Origin: Microbulbifer sp. VAAF005
GTDB lineage: Bacteria > Pseudomonadota > Gammaproteobacteria > Pseudomonadales > Cellvibrionaceae
Direction: 5' to 3'
DNA length: 64,000 nt
NCBI RefSeq assembly: GCF_030012985.1
Contig: NZ_CP120233.1
Span: 3,839,001-3,903,000, forward strand
A model generated the notes under the pieces. It made no database searches, was not told the DNA's origin, and saw nothing but the letters and a program-made list of their open reading frames with translations. Shown here piece by piece: positions 1 through 8,016 of this stretch. How positions within the stretch are numbered: position 1 is the first letter of the stretch; each line of letters opens with the position of its first letter. A program made the translations under genes and the position numbers.

Positions 1-1
1 C

Positions 2-669
2 CTGGACGCCTGGAATGAGCGGGCAGCCACGTTGGCTGCGGCGGGGCGCACGGTGATGTACGCCGCCGTGGACGGCAAGTTGCGGGGGATTATTGCCGTA
101 GCCGATCCGATTCGCGCTGATGCGCAAGCTGCAATCGAGCGACTGGGCAAACTGGGTTTACGCATTGAAATGCTTACCGGGGACAATCACGGCAGTGCTG
201 AAGCGGTTGCCCGGCAGCTGGGTATCGATCGCGTTCACGCAGAGCTATTGCCGGAAGATAAAGAGGGGATCGTCGCTGAATTGCAAAAAAAGGTGAGCGA
301 GTGGGTATGGTGGGTGACGGGATTAACGATGCCCCGGCCCTGGCGCGGGCCGATGTGGGCTTTGCGATAGGTGCCGGTACCGATGTTGCTATTGAGAGCG
401 CCGATGTCACCCTAATGCGCTCCTCCCTGCACGGGGTCGCCAATGCCGTGGAGTTGTCCCGGGCCACTTTGCACAACATCAAGCAAAACCTGTTTGGAGC
501 TTTTATTTATAACACTCTGGGTATTCCCATCGCCGCCGGTGTCCTCTACCCGATTACGGGTATGTTACTGAGCCCCATTGTTGCCGGTGGTGCTATGGCG
601 CTTTCCTCCCTGACGGTGGTCAGTAATGCCAACCGCCTGCGCTTCTTTAAACCATCGGAGGCTCGCTAA
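2..669 (+). CDS. Copper-translocating P1B-type ATPase, C-terminal part, apparent -1 frameshift
   Basis: The 5' end lies outside the window. The visible part covers the end of the P/N domain and the last membrane segments of a Cu(I)-exporting ATPase of the inner membrane. The first frame (to a stop at 370) carries ADPIRADA and MLTGDN. The second (to 669) carries [13 protein letters not shown], then a membrane segment with YN and a last segment with MALSS, the Cu(I)-site residues typical of P1B-1 pumps. The frames join perfectly ([15 protein letters not shown]) if one base is added to the A7 run at 285-291, or if the ribosome slips by -1 on the A_AAA_AAG heptamer there. Read without slippage the protein loses its hinge and final helices. 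The TAA abuts the ATG of the cupredoxin gene at 670, implying one transcript. Family assignment is firm; whether the shift is biological is not known. Confidence 0.85.
286..292 (+). other. A_AAA_AAG slippery heptamer at the ATPase frame break
   Basis: Zero-frame codons across the site are CAA AAA AAG, so the heptamer A AAA AAG is in the exact register used for -1 frameshifting (dnaX, IS3-type elements). A -1 slip continues as GGT GAG CGA GTG GGT ATG, giving a canonical ATPase. A GAGGGG run lies about 19 nt upstream, farther than the usual stimulatory Shine-Dalgarno. A perfect 6-bp stem (335-340/347-352) lies too far downstream to be the usual stimulator. A sequencing deletion in the A-run is an equal or better explanation. 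Confidence 0.45.
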
Positions 670-1038
670 ATGGCTGAAGTTCTCGTAAATATCGTCGGTG
701 TGCTGATGATTCTGGCTGTTATCTGGTGGTTTTGGTTGGGGCCAAAAAGAAGTGCCAGTAAGGCGACGCCGAGCACGGATAATTTACAGATTCTGGTTAA
801 GGATGGAGTTTACGAACCGGATCTTATCCGCCTGCCCGCCGGTCGCACAGCGACTTTGCATTTTCACCGGGAGGACCCAAGTCCCTGCTCCGAGTGGGTA
901 TTGTTTCCAGACTTGGAAGTCAGCGCTCAGCTTGCCCTGAACCAGGATACCTTGGTGGAAATACCAAAAGCCGAGCCGGGTGAATACCCGTTCAACTGCC
1001 AGATGCAAATGTATCGGGGCACATTGATACTGGAGTAA
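670..1038 (+). CDS. Membrane-anchored cupredoxin-like domain protein
   Basis: A 122-residue protein with one N-terminal membrane helix (about residues 5-23) followed by a single beta-rich domain of the EfeO-type cupredoxin-like family. Candidate metal ligands are H64 and H66 (LHFHRE), C73 (PSPCSEW), C110 (FNCQMQM), M112 and M114, close to a cupredoxin Cys-x-Met pattern though not a classical blue-copper C-x2-H-x4-M. It starts directly after the stop of the copper ATPase, so the two are almost certainly co-transcribed. A role in copper binding or delivery at the periplasmic face is inferred from this context. No signal-peptidase site is evident, so it is probably tethered. Confidence 0.75.
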   Translation: MAEVLVNIVGVLMILAVIWWFWLGPKRSASKATPSTDNLQILVKDGVYEPDLIRLPAGRTATLHFHREDPSPCSEWVLFPDLEVSAQLALNQDTLVEIPKAEPGEYPFNCQMQMYRGTLILE

Positions 1039-1108
1039 CAGTAAATGTGATTCTCTATGGGGGTGTAATAATTCCCCGGGCCAAGACGACATAGATTTAA
1101 CCAATACC

Positions 1109-1148
1109 CCAGAGCCGCCTTTCACCTGTATGGAGAGGGGGGCTCTGG
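1109..1148 (+). other. Inverted repeat between cupredoxin and DUF417 genes
   Basis: Perfect 8-bp arms CCAGAGCC (1109-1116) and GGCTCTGG (1141-1148) with a 24-nt loop. There is no following T-tract, so it is at best a weak terminator or processing element. Confidence 0.3.
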
Positions 1149-1193
1149 TCAGGCTGGTGACTAAGCTCTAATTTGTTAAGAGGTCGTCAACAA

Positions 1194-2021
1194 ATGTCAT
1201 TCCTTCTTCGAAAACTTCCCTTCGCCCTGGTGGCCATCGCCTTTGCGCTTATTGCGGTGGCGCTTTTTTCCGGCCAATGGGGTGGTATCAAGCGCGTATT
1301 TGAATTCTACGGTGTCACTAATGAGGAGGTGCTTTCCTTTATACGTATACTGACTGCCATTATTTTTTCAGTCGCCGCTATTTTGGGGGCACTCGCCCTT
1401 CGCTTTGAGCGGGTTGTTAAGCCCCTGGCAATCCTTCTGATTTTAATATCGCTAGTGCCCCTACTGAGTCTTCTTGGCCGCGGCCATTGGATCGACTCCC
1501 TGGGCGGCTTTCCTGCAATTGGCTCAGGACAGGGGATAATTAAGTACTTTGCCCTGTTAACCTTGGGTATTACCTGGTTGTATCGGGATTCGTTGAGTCC
1601 ACTAAAGTTGATATGGCTCAATTATTTCCCTGTCGGCTTGGTATTACTCTGGATTGGTGGGATGAAATTCACAGCGCTTGAGGCTGAGGGGATTGAAGGT
1701 CTGGTAAGCACTTCGCCACTGATGTCGTGGTTATACAGTGTATTTAGCGTGCAGGTGGCCTCAAATCTTATCGGCATATATGACTTGATTGCGCTGGCTA
1801 TCCTCGCCTTGGGTATTTATATCCGGCAGCTGTTTTGGCCGGGACTATTGCTTTGTGCCGCAGTATTTATAACAACCCAGACCTTCCTCTACTCCTATCC
1901 AGGCAGTTGGGTCGCTCCCTGGCAACTTAGCTCCAGCGGTATTTTTATTATTAAAGATCTGTGGTTTATCGCAAACCTGATATTAATCTTGGGCTTTAGA
2001 AACTCCATGATTAAATCTTAA
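1194..2021 (+). CDS. DUF417 family (YkgB/RclC-like) inner-membrane protein
   Basis: A 275-residue polytopic membrane protein with about seven hydrophobic helices. Segments such as LVLLWIGGMKFTALEAEGIEGLVSTSPLMSWLY and the final SSSGIFIIKDLWFIAN region are typical of DUF417, the family of E. coli RclC, an inner-membrane protein linked to survival of reactive chlorine. An upstream in-frame TTG exists at 1173, but the ATG at 1194 follows an AAGAGGT ribosome site at suitable spacing and is preferred. It stands alone, 155 nt after the copper genes. The biochemical function of the family is not settled; family membership is the supported claim. Confidence 0.75.
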   Translation: MSFLLRKLPFALVAIAFALIAVALFSGQWGGIKRVFEFYGVTNEEVLSFIRILTAIIFSVAAILGALALRFERVVKPLAILLILISLVPLLSLLGRGHWIDSLGGFPAIGSGQGIIKYFALLTLGITWLYRDSLSPLKLIWLNYFPVGLVLLWIGGMKFTALEAEGIEGLVSTSPLMSWLYSVFSVQVASNLIGIYDLIALAILALGIYIRQLFWPGLLLCAAVFITTQTFLYSYPGSWVAPWQLSSSGIFIIKDLWFIANLILILGFRNSMIKS

Positions 2022-2749
2022 AACTGATGGGGTCAAAGAGTTGTTCTGAGGCCCCCAGAATGCCAGCTTTGATACATTGGGGATACTATTTGTAAGTTAT
2101 GGAAAGGTAGAATTTTCTGTGGGCTCTGGGAGATCTGGCCGGTATGAATTCAGTGAGGTGAAAGCTTAAAAAATAACTCATATCTTTAATTGTTATTACA
2201 AAGCCCTCTGCTTACTTTGCTATAGAAGATGTGTTGGCCGTTGTTTTCCAGATTTTTCTATTTCTATTTTATCTTGGATACACTGAGTTTTTGCCGATAA
2301 GCGATAGGTGGTGTTGGTTAAAATTTCATATTGAGTTTCGGGAGGATTTAAGTGTGAAATTCATAGTTCTTCCATATTTCGTTTTTATATTTTCATAAAC
2401 GTTATTTTCGGGTTTGTACCTGATTACTTTTGCTGGAATAAAGTTCCATCAAAGGTGCTGCATATTGATATTGTGTTGTAGTAAAGTTCCGATAATGTGG
2501 TCTTTCTTTGTTTTAGATTGTCATTTTTATATTTTGCAAGAAGTTGTTTTGTCATTATTTGTATTTTTATTTTTGTGTGTATATGGAACTTTTAATGGAA
2601 TGGTATTTATTAAAAGCTGGACTTATCTTTCGGTGACACACTAAAGGTTGTTTGTCTAAATTATAAAAATAATAGGAACCGTGCCAGTTAGTGGCGGTCC
2701 ATAACTCTGTCGCTAGCGTTGCAGGATTTACATCCTCTAAAAGTAAAAA
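2022..2749. other. Gene-free AT-rich stretch upstream of the LPMO gene
   Basis: No ORF here has both a ribosome site and recognisable sequence. A 76-codon ORF at 2414-2644 is hydrophobic, rich in Phe/Leu from AT-rich codons and lacks a Shine-Dalgarno, so it is treated as spurious. The stretch presumably holds the promoter and a long leader for the LPMO gene. Confidence 0.4.
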
Positions 2750-2784
2750 TTTGTGTTCAGCTGGGGAAGGAAGTTGAACGCAAA
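2750..2784 (+). promoter_or_regulatory. 13-bp leader hairpin with GGGGAAGGA loop before the LPMO start
   Basis: TTTGTGTTCAGCT (2750-2762) pairs over 13 positions, including two G-U pairs, with AGTTGAACGCAAA (2772-2784). The 9-nt loop GGGGAAGGA holds the best ribosome-binding-like sequence of this gene, and its AAGGA resembles CsrA/RsmA loop targets. The hairpin ends 7 nt before the ATG at 2792. The pairing is visible; binding by CsrA is inference. Confidence 0.5.
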
Positions 2785-2791
2785 GTAATAA

Positions 2792-4456
2792 ATGGGCAGA
2801 GATATGATTCTACGTAAGAAAAAATTAGCATCCGTATTTAAACAACCGATAGTCAATCGCACATTAATGGCAGTGGTATTAGCCGGTGTCAGTTCTAATG
2901 CTTTCAGTCATGGTTATGTTGAGGCCGCTGACGGTGGTGTAGCTTCTGCGCGCGGTACTTTGTGTAAATACGCATTAGATACCGGTGAAATGAACTTGAA
3001 TTGCGGTGCAGTTCAGTGGGAACCTCAGAGTATTGAAGGTCCTGAAGGCTTTCCCGATAGCGGCCCTGCCGATGGGCAGATTGCCAGTGGAGGAAGCAGT
3101 GCCTGGTCTGAGCTTAATGAACAGACATCAGATCGCTGGGTAAAAAATTATATTAGCTCCGGTTGGCAAACCTTTAAATGGTACTTCACCGCCAATCATG
3201 TAACTCGTGATTGGAAATACTATATTACTAAAGAAGATTGGAATCCGAATTCAGTCTTGACTCGTGATCAATTTGATCTCGATCCATTCTGTGAGATAGA
3301 TGGCAATTATGAACAGCCAGATGTAAATACAACTCATGAGTGTCAGGTGCCGGATCGCGAGGGCTATCATGTAATTCTGGCTGTTTGGGATGTGGGTGAT
3401 ACGGTTAACGCTTTCTACAATGTTATCGATGTAGAGTTCGATGGCGATAATGTCACTAATACCGAGTGGAGCGCTGCGGGTACCATCAATCCGACGCAGG
3501 ACTTGAACGTTGGCGATAAAGTATATACCCGCGTATTTGATGGCTCAGGTGAAAACTCATCTTACAGCACTGTTTTGGAAATTGCCTCCGAAGAGCAGGG
3601 CATCGCTGAAAACTGGTCACACGATTTGGCTGAGTTGATTAATGCAGAGCAGACCGATATCCGTGCCGGTGATTTTGATGGTGATAATAGTTTTGAACCT
3701 CTGTACGGTATCAACCGAATTTATCTGAAAGATGGCAGTGGCCTGGAAAATGTCGAGATCGGTTACGAGTTGAGCGAAGAAGAACCCAGCTATGAAGTAA
3801 CGGTAAGTGGCCTTGAAAGTGAATATACAATTACCGGTGGTGCTATTTCTCTAGACTTGGCTCTCAGTGCAACGGGAGATGTCAGCGTTGAGGTTACAGT
3901 GGTGAATCATGGCGGTGATACTTTAGCAAGCTATAGCAATAACATTGATGATGGTGATACTGCCAGTACTAGCTTGACCCTTTCAGAGACTGTAGCAGGG
4001 CACCATATGGTTGTAGTGGTGGTAAAAGACCGCGATGGCAACATGGTTGATCAAAACACTCTGAACTTCTACCTGGTTGAAGATACCTCTGGTGATGATG
4101 ACTCCTCGAATGGGGATGACGATACTTCCAATGGGGGTGACGATAGCTCCAACGGCGATGACGACACCTCCAATGGAGACGACGATACTTCGAACGGGGA
4201 CGACGATACTTCGAACGGAGATGATGATAGCTCCAATGACGATGATCAATCTTCGAGTGATCAGGATTACGATTATGTCTTCCCTAGAGGTCATAGAAAC
4301 TATGCTGCGGGCACCAAAGTTCTGGGCCGTGACGGTAATGTCTACGAATGTAAGGACTCTGCTTACTCCCACTATTGTAAGGAAGTAAAAAGAGGTGCAG
4401 TACAGTTCGAGCCAGGTGTTGGCGGGAACTGGGAAATACTCTGGGAAAGACTGTAA
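2792..4456 (+). CDS. Secreted AA10 lytic polysaccharide monooxygenase, GbpA-like, with C-terminal chitin-binding module
   Basis: A copper enzyme that oxidatively cleaves chitin (or cellulose) outside the cell. A signal peptide ends at AFS, leaving His40 (HGYVEAADGG) as the mature N-terminal copper ligand. The second histidine of the brace is H136 (FTANHVTRDW), and the axial Phe is F208 in VNAFYNVIDV. The catalytic domain spans about 40-217. GbpA-type domains 2 and 3 follow (about 222-325 and 326-430). Then comes a repetitive Asp/Ser/Asn linker (about 433-488) and a 65-residue chitin-binding module resembling CBM73 or CBM5/12 (AAGTKVLGRDGNVYECK, GNWEILWERL). An alternative ATG at 2804 gives a more typical signal peptide; both are in frame. 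A rho-independent terminator follows. Confidence 0.9.
   Translation: MGRDMILRKKKLASVFKQPIVNRTLMAVVLAGVSSNAFSHGYVEAADGGVASARGTLCKYALDTGEMNLNCGAVQWEPQSIEGPEGFPDSGPADGQIASGGSSAWSELNEQTSDRWVKNYISSGWQTFKWYFTANHVTRDWKYYITKEDWNPNSVLTRDQFDLDPFCEIDGNYEQPDVNTTHECQVPDREGYHVILAVWDVGDTVNAFYNVIDVEFDGDNVTNTEWSAAGTINPTQDLNVGDKVYTRVFDGSGENSSYSTVLEIASEEQGIAENWSHDLAELINAEQTDIRAGDFDGDNSFEPLYGINRIYLKDGSGLENVEIGYELSEEEPSYEVTVSGLESEYTITGGAISLDLALSATGDVSVEVTVVNHGGDTLASYSNNIDDGDTASTSLTLSETVAGHHMVVVVVKDRDGNMVDQNTLNFYLVEDTSGDDDSSNGDDDTSNGGDDSSNGDDDTSNGDDDTSNGDDDTSNGDDDSSNDDDQSSSDQDYDYVFPRGHRNYAAGTKVLGRDGNVYECKDSAYSHYCKEVKRGAVQFEPGVGGNWEILWERL
4094..4260 (+). repeat. 21-bp tandem repeat encoding the DD(S/T)SNGD linker
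   Basis: About seven imperfect copies of a seven-codon unit (DDSSNGD, DDTSNGG, DDTSNGD) encode a flexible, strongly acidic linker between the LPMO body and its carbohydrate-binding module. Two adjacent units are nearly identical at DNA level, so unit number could vary by slippage. Confidence 0.8.
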
Positions 4457-4473
4457 TTTGTTCCCGATAAAAT

Positions 4474-4502
4474 AAAAAAGGCCCCTTTTGGGGCCTTTTT
4501 TA
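4474..4502 (+). terminator. Rho-independent terminator after the LPMO gene
   Basis: AAAAAAGGCCCC, a TTTT loop and GGGGCCTTTTTT form a symmetric hairpin with T-tracts on both strands. It can serve the LPMO gene and the leftward TetR gene. Confidence 0.9.
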
Positions 4503-4545
4503 TAGGTAAACTAGTTGGTAATAAATGGCCTTTTAGGGAAGCGAT

Positions 4546-5155
4546 TTAAGCTTGGTAATAACTTAAAAACATCGCTGCGGTGCGCTTGGCCAGTGTCTCT
4601 TGCTCGACGGAACTCGGTGGGCCGGAGAGTTGGAGTAACTGAGGCCAGTAGCAACCACCCTTAATCAGGTTGTGAATCTGCCCACTGGCGACCTCTATGT
4701 CGAGAGACTTTAGTCGCCCATCAGCTACGGCAGATTTAATCCAGCGCTGCACCCCGGTTTCATGGGCCTTATATTTTTCCATTTCCTTCTGTAGTGCTTC
4801 TGGCTGGTGGAAGAAGTAGTCGAAGGCCATGCGGTTAAGCTCAATATACTGCGGGTTGCAGATCGTTTTTATTTCCTGCTCTAACAGTGTACGGAGTTGT
4901 GACTGCATATCACTATCTGGGTTGTAGTCACAACCGGAGGGCTGGGTGGCTTGCTGCCAGAGTTCACCGATCAAATACATCACCAGGGCTTCTTTACTGG
5001 AGAAGTGGTTGTACACGGTGCGTTTTGATACCTGAGCTCGGGCTGCCAGCTCGTCCATACTCGTGCCCTGCACCCCCAGCTCCTGAAAAGCCTGCTTGGC
5101 GGCATCAATAATAGCTTGGCGTTTCAGCTCACTTCTGGTTGGTTTTTTCAGTCAT
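4546..5155 (-). CDS. TetR family transcriptional regulator, apparent frameshift in codon 4-5
   Basis: A TetR-type repressor of about 200 residues. The helix-turn-helix reads MDELAARAQVSKRTVYNHF, followed by an all-alpha ligand domain. The open frame on its own starts only at a GTG at 5073 and lacks helix 1. Upstream sequence in the same frame encodes the missing helix (SELKRQAIIDAAKQAFQELG), but it has no start codon. An ATG at 5155 would give MTEKPTRSELKR if the A6 run (T at 5143-5148 on the plus strand) had five bases. A one-base homopolymer error or a real frameshift is therefore likely. The gene is divergent from the MBL lipoprotein gene, with paired operator-like repeats between them; a nearly identical layout precedes the SDR gene at 44568, suggesting both are its targets. 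Confidence 0.8.
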
Positions 5156-5219
5156 GGGTATCTCTGTGAAATCTGGGCCGGGGGATTCCATTGCCGGCGA
5201 GTTACTTCTTACGCAAATT

Positions 5220-5277
5220 TTACACTATATAGTTTACTTTTATATAGTTAGTTTATACACTGCACTGTATAGTTTAC
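5220..5277 (+). promoter_or_regulatory. Paired operator-like repeats and promoter, candidate TetR target
   Basis: The distal element is TTACACT-ATAT-AGTTTAC (5220-5237), a dyad of GTAAACT/AGTGTAA type. The proximal element is ATACACT-N9-AGTTTAC (5255-5277). The TTTACT inside the first and TATACA inside the second resemble -35 and -10 boxes about 15 bp apart, so a bound repressor would cover the promoter. The same two elements occur at 44474-44530. Confidence 0.65.
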
Positions 5278-5289
5278 ATGGTAAGTGAA

Positions 5290-6366
5290 ATGAAGAAGCG
5301 CTGGTGGATTCTGGCAGGAGTGATTGTTATGTCGGTAAGTCTCTTTGGTAGCTGTACAAATCAACCCGAGAAGTTCCGCAACAGTGATATGGACTACAAA
5401 GTCAGTAGTGGCGGTATAGTTGAGATGATTGGCGCCTACATTAAGGCGGATCGTGCAGCCCCCGCACCGGTGAAGCCAATTCCATTGCGGCAGATTCCCG
5501 CCGCAGAGCTGGCAGCCCCTGTCGCTGAGAGTGCCGTATATCGCGTTGGGCACTCCACAGTACTGATTCGAATGGATGATCAGTATGTTTTGACAGATCC
5601 GGTATTTAGCAAGCGGGCATCCCCGGTTCAGTGGCTGGGCCCAAAGCGCTTTCATCCATTGCCCATAGATATTCGAGACTTGCCTTCGATTAAAGCGGTC
5701 GTTATCAGCCATGATCACTATGATCATTTAGACAAAAATAGTATTCGCGCACTGAAGGATAAAGTAGAGCAATTTGTCGTTCCTACCGGGGTGGGGAGTC
5801 GTTTGCGTAATTGGGGAATTCCGGCCGAAAAAATTGAGGAGTTGGCCTGGTGGGAATCGTTTGCCCTGGGCAGTTTGCACTTTACCGCGACCCCGGCTCA
5901 ACATTTTTCCGGGCGTGGACTCACGGATAAAGACTCAACACTGTGGGCCAGCTGGGTAATTGAAGGGCGCGAGGGCCGTATGTTTTTTAGCGGTGACAGT
6001 GGCTATTTTAGTGGCTTTCGTGAAATTGGTGAGCGATTTGGTCCGTTCGACCTGACACTGATGGAAACGGGTGCTTACAACAAGCTTTGGAGCTCGGTTC
6101 ATATGTTGCCCGAAGAGAGTGTACAGGCACATCTCGATCTTGGAGGGCGAGCAATGTTACCTATCCACAACAGTACTTTTGATCTTGCCCTACACGATTG
6201 GTATGAACCCCTGGAGCGCGCACAGGCGGCAGCCAAAGACCAGGGTGTCACTTTGGTAACGCCTATCATTGGAGAGGTTGTTCGTCTGCGATCTCCCACC
6301 ACAACAAAGGCCTGGTGGAAAGATGAGGTGAGGGCAGCTGATAATTTAAACCTAGTGACTAAATAG
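5290..6366 (+). CDS. Metallo-beta-lactamase fold lipoprotein hydrolase (UlaG/NAPE-PLD-like)
   Basis: An MBL-fold hydrolase with a lipoprotein signal: MKKRWWILAGVIVMSVSL followed by the lipobox FGSC. Metal motifs are SHDHYDHLD, a later AQHFSGRG, the bridging Asp in FSGDSGY, and PIHNSTFDLALHDW near the end. This pattern matches the NAPE-phospholipase D / L-ascorbate-6-phosphate lactonase group. The ATG at 5278 abuts the proximal operator and would leave no leader, so the ATG at 5290, giving a normal signal peptide, is preferred. Substrate is unknown. It is divergent from the TetR gene, probably its repressor, and shares operator sequences with an SDR gene. Confidence 0.8.
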   Translation: MKKRWWILAGVIVMSVSLFGSCTNQPEKFRNSDMDYKVSSGGIVEMIGAYIKADRAAPAPVKPIPLRQIPAAELAAPVAESAVYRVGHSTVLIRMDDQYVLTDPVFSKRASPVQWLGPKRFHPLPIDIRDLPSIKAVVISHDHYDHLDKNSIRALKDKVEQFVVPTGVGSRLRNWGIPAEKIEELAWWESFALGSLHFTATPAQHFSGRGLTDKDSTLWASWVIEGREGRMFFSGDSGYFSGFREIGERFGPFDLTLMETGAYNKLWSSVHMLPEESVQAHLDLGGRAMLPIHNSTFDLALHDWYEPLERAQAAAKDQGVTLVTPIIGEVVRLRSPTTTKAWWKDEVRAADNLNLVTK

Positions 6367-6529
6367 CTCGGATTTGAAGTTTATATTCGAAGGAGGGGGC
6401 AAATGTATTGTGGTTTGTGGCTCAGGTTGGGTGTAATTTAAATTGCTAAGCATAGGGTTACCAGAGTTAAGTTCCGGTAACCCCAATTTTTTATTCAGAA
6501 GTAGACGTCCTGGAAAATATTATTTCCTT

Positions 6530-7603
6530 TTAGTCTCTAAACATTGCAACTGCTTTTCCAAGAATCTCATACTGTGATCTTACAAGTGGCAGAGTTTTTA
6601 CACCATAATAACTGTACTCATCATGTTCATTATTCCCAGCTGTGCGCCAGACAAAGGGAAAGATTGTTACAATTTTTTCATTACTTGCAGCAAAATCATA
6701 AGCATCCCAAGCACGGAGAACTAACTCCTCTTCCGTCATGACACTATAGCTTGGGCTGTCGGTTTTAAATGCGCGGGGTACTATGTGGTATTTTACATCC
6801 ATGTCTTGTGTTGCATACATAAGGTCGTTAACAACATCGGACTGAAAATTTTTATGCTTGTAGTAATCTGCGCCAAACATATCATAATTATTGGGGGGTT
6901 CTGGGGCTTTGAGGCAATAAGAGGCTAAAGAGTCATTGTATGGATCGTCATCAGTTAGATAGTCATAGTCATCGTCATAGTAGCAGGAATTGTACTCATC
7001 CTTCATTTCCCCGACGGTATCTTTTGTGAAAGTTATTCCTCTGCGTGCGTTGGGGAAGTCTGCTTTAAGTAGAAGTCCGATTTCTTCCAAGTACACCTTT
7101 AATTCATTATTGCTCAAGTCTGAGCGATGGTATGGCTCGTCAAGAGGGTCAAATGCATAGATCATGTCTTCGTAAGGTTTTAGCTTTTCCTTGGCTTCTA
7201 ACCAACGTTCATAATAATCACTGTTCTTTTTATAGCCGTCATCATAACCACTAAAGAAAATTGATTGAAGTGATATCCAGACTTTGGTACCACTGCTTTT
7301 AGCAATATCCATATATGTGTCAACCTTTCCATAGTCAATATTGACAAAAGTTGACAATGTTGCAGCATCAGGAATGTCGTCTTTTTCCCATCCTGACTGG
7401 TAGAAGCCAAATGCTTCTAGATGATCAGGAACAACATTTCCTGGGTCAGCATAGAGGGGGATAGATACAGGCCCATGGATTATCACCATTGGAGGTTCTT
7501 TTAAATCCATTGCCGGGGTGGGTTCTACTTCTTCTGCCACTAGAGAACTTGAGATTGCAGTCAAAAAACAAGTACAAATAGATAAAATTTGAAAGTGTTT
7601 CAT
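6530..7603 (-). CDS. Secreted protein of unknown function, possible TIM-barrel glycoside hydrolase
   Basis: A 357-residue protein with a signal peptide (MKHFQILSICTCFLTAISSSLVA). The body has features of a (beta/alpha)8 hydrolase: a GFYQSGW start, strand-like GTKVWISLQSIF, YAFDPLDEPYHRSD (a possible catalytic Asp/Glu pair at a strand end), and FGADYYKHKN. The family could not be named. An acidic, Tyr-rich insertion (CYYDDDYDYLTDDDPYNDS) lies in the middle. The start at 7603 follows AAGGAG at ideal spacing; the upstream in-frame ATG at 7627 lacks one. Codon use is more AT-rich than the housekeeping block, as in the neighbouring esterase. Confidence 0.6.
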   Translation of the reverse strand: MKHFQILSICTCFLTAISSSLVAEEVEPTPAMDLKEPPMVIIHGPVSIPLYADPGNVVPDHLEAFGFYQSGWEKDDIPDAATLSTFVNIDYGKVDTYMDIAKSSGTKVWISLQSIFFSGYDDGYKKNSDYYERWLEAKEKLKPYEDMIYAFDPLDEPYHRSDLSNNELKVYLEEIGLLLKADFPNARRGITFTKDTVGEMKDEYNSCYYDDDYDYLTDDDPYNDSLASYCLKAPEPPNNYDMFGADYYKHKNFQSDVVNDLMYATQDMDVKYHIVPRAFKTDSPSYSVMTEEELVLRAWDAYDFAASNEKIVTIFPFVWRTAGNNEHDEYSYYGVKTLPLVRSQYEILGKAVAMFRD

Positions 7604-8016
7604 CGATAAACTCCTTTTATTGCTCAATATGATGCTCTATCTAAGTTTTATTTGGGGTTTGCTTTTTGTGTGAATAGCTAGGTTAGAATGTCGTTTGATA
7701 CTATATGTTGATATGTAAACTATAGTAGCTTGGCAGTCTATAGTCTTTATTAAATTAGCTTTATTTTATTGATCTTTCAAAAGGTTTTCCCTTTCAGTAA
7801 TATATTCAATATTGGTACGATTTAACCAGTCAGCTTGATTTGCTTGACTGGGCATGCATTTTTTATGCGTTATTACAACACTAAACATGTTAACATATGA
7901 GGGTTGGTTGTTCTTGTCCTTTTGTGTGGCAACCTGTAAAGAGGTACCTGGGAAAATCAGATAACTGCTAAAATTAGTATTTTATCACAATCTGCATTAT
8001 TTTTTCCTTTTGTTCT
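7604..8016. other. AT-rich intergenic stretch
   Basis: Nothing recognisable was found apart from the probable promoter of the leftward secreted protein. No ORF has a ribosome site. Confidence 0.4.

Noticed and set aside
2414-2644. 76-codon ORF upstream of the LPMO gene
   Set aside because: No ribosome site, composition of AT-rich translated noise, no family resemblance.
2740-2800. Possible c-di-GMP (GEMM) riboswitch before the LPMO, because of GAACGCAAAG
   Set aside because: The two GEMM stems, tetraloop and receptor and the conserved GGNCACGCACAGGGCAAACC block are absent; the bases are explained by a simple hairpin.
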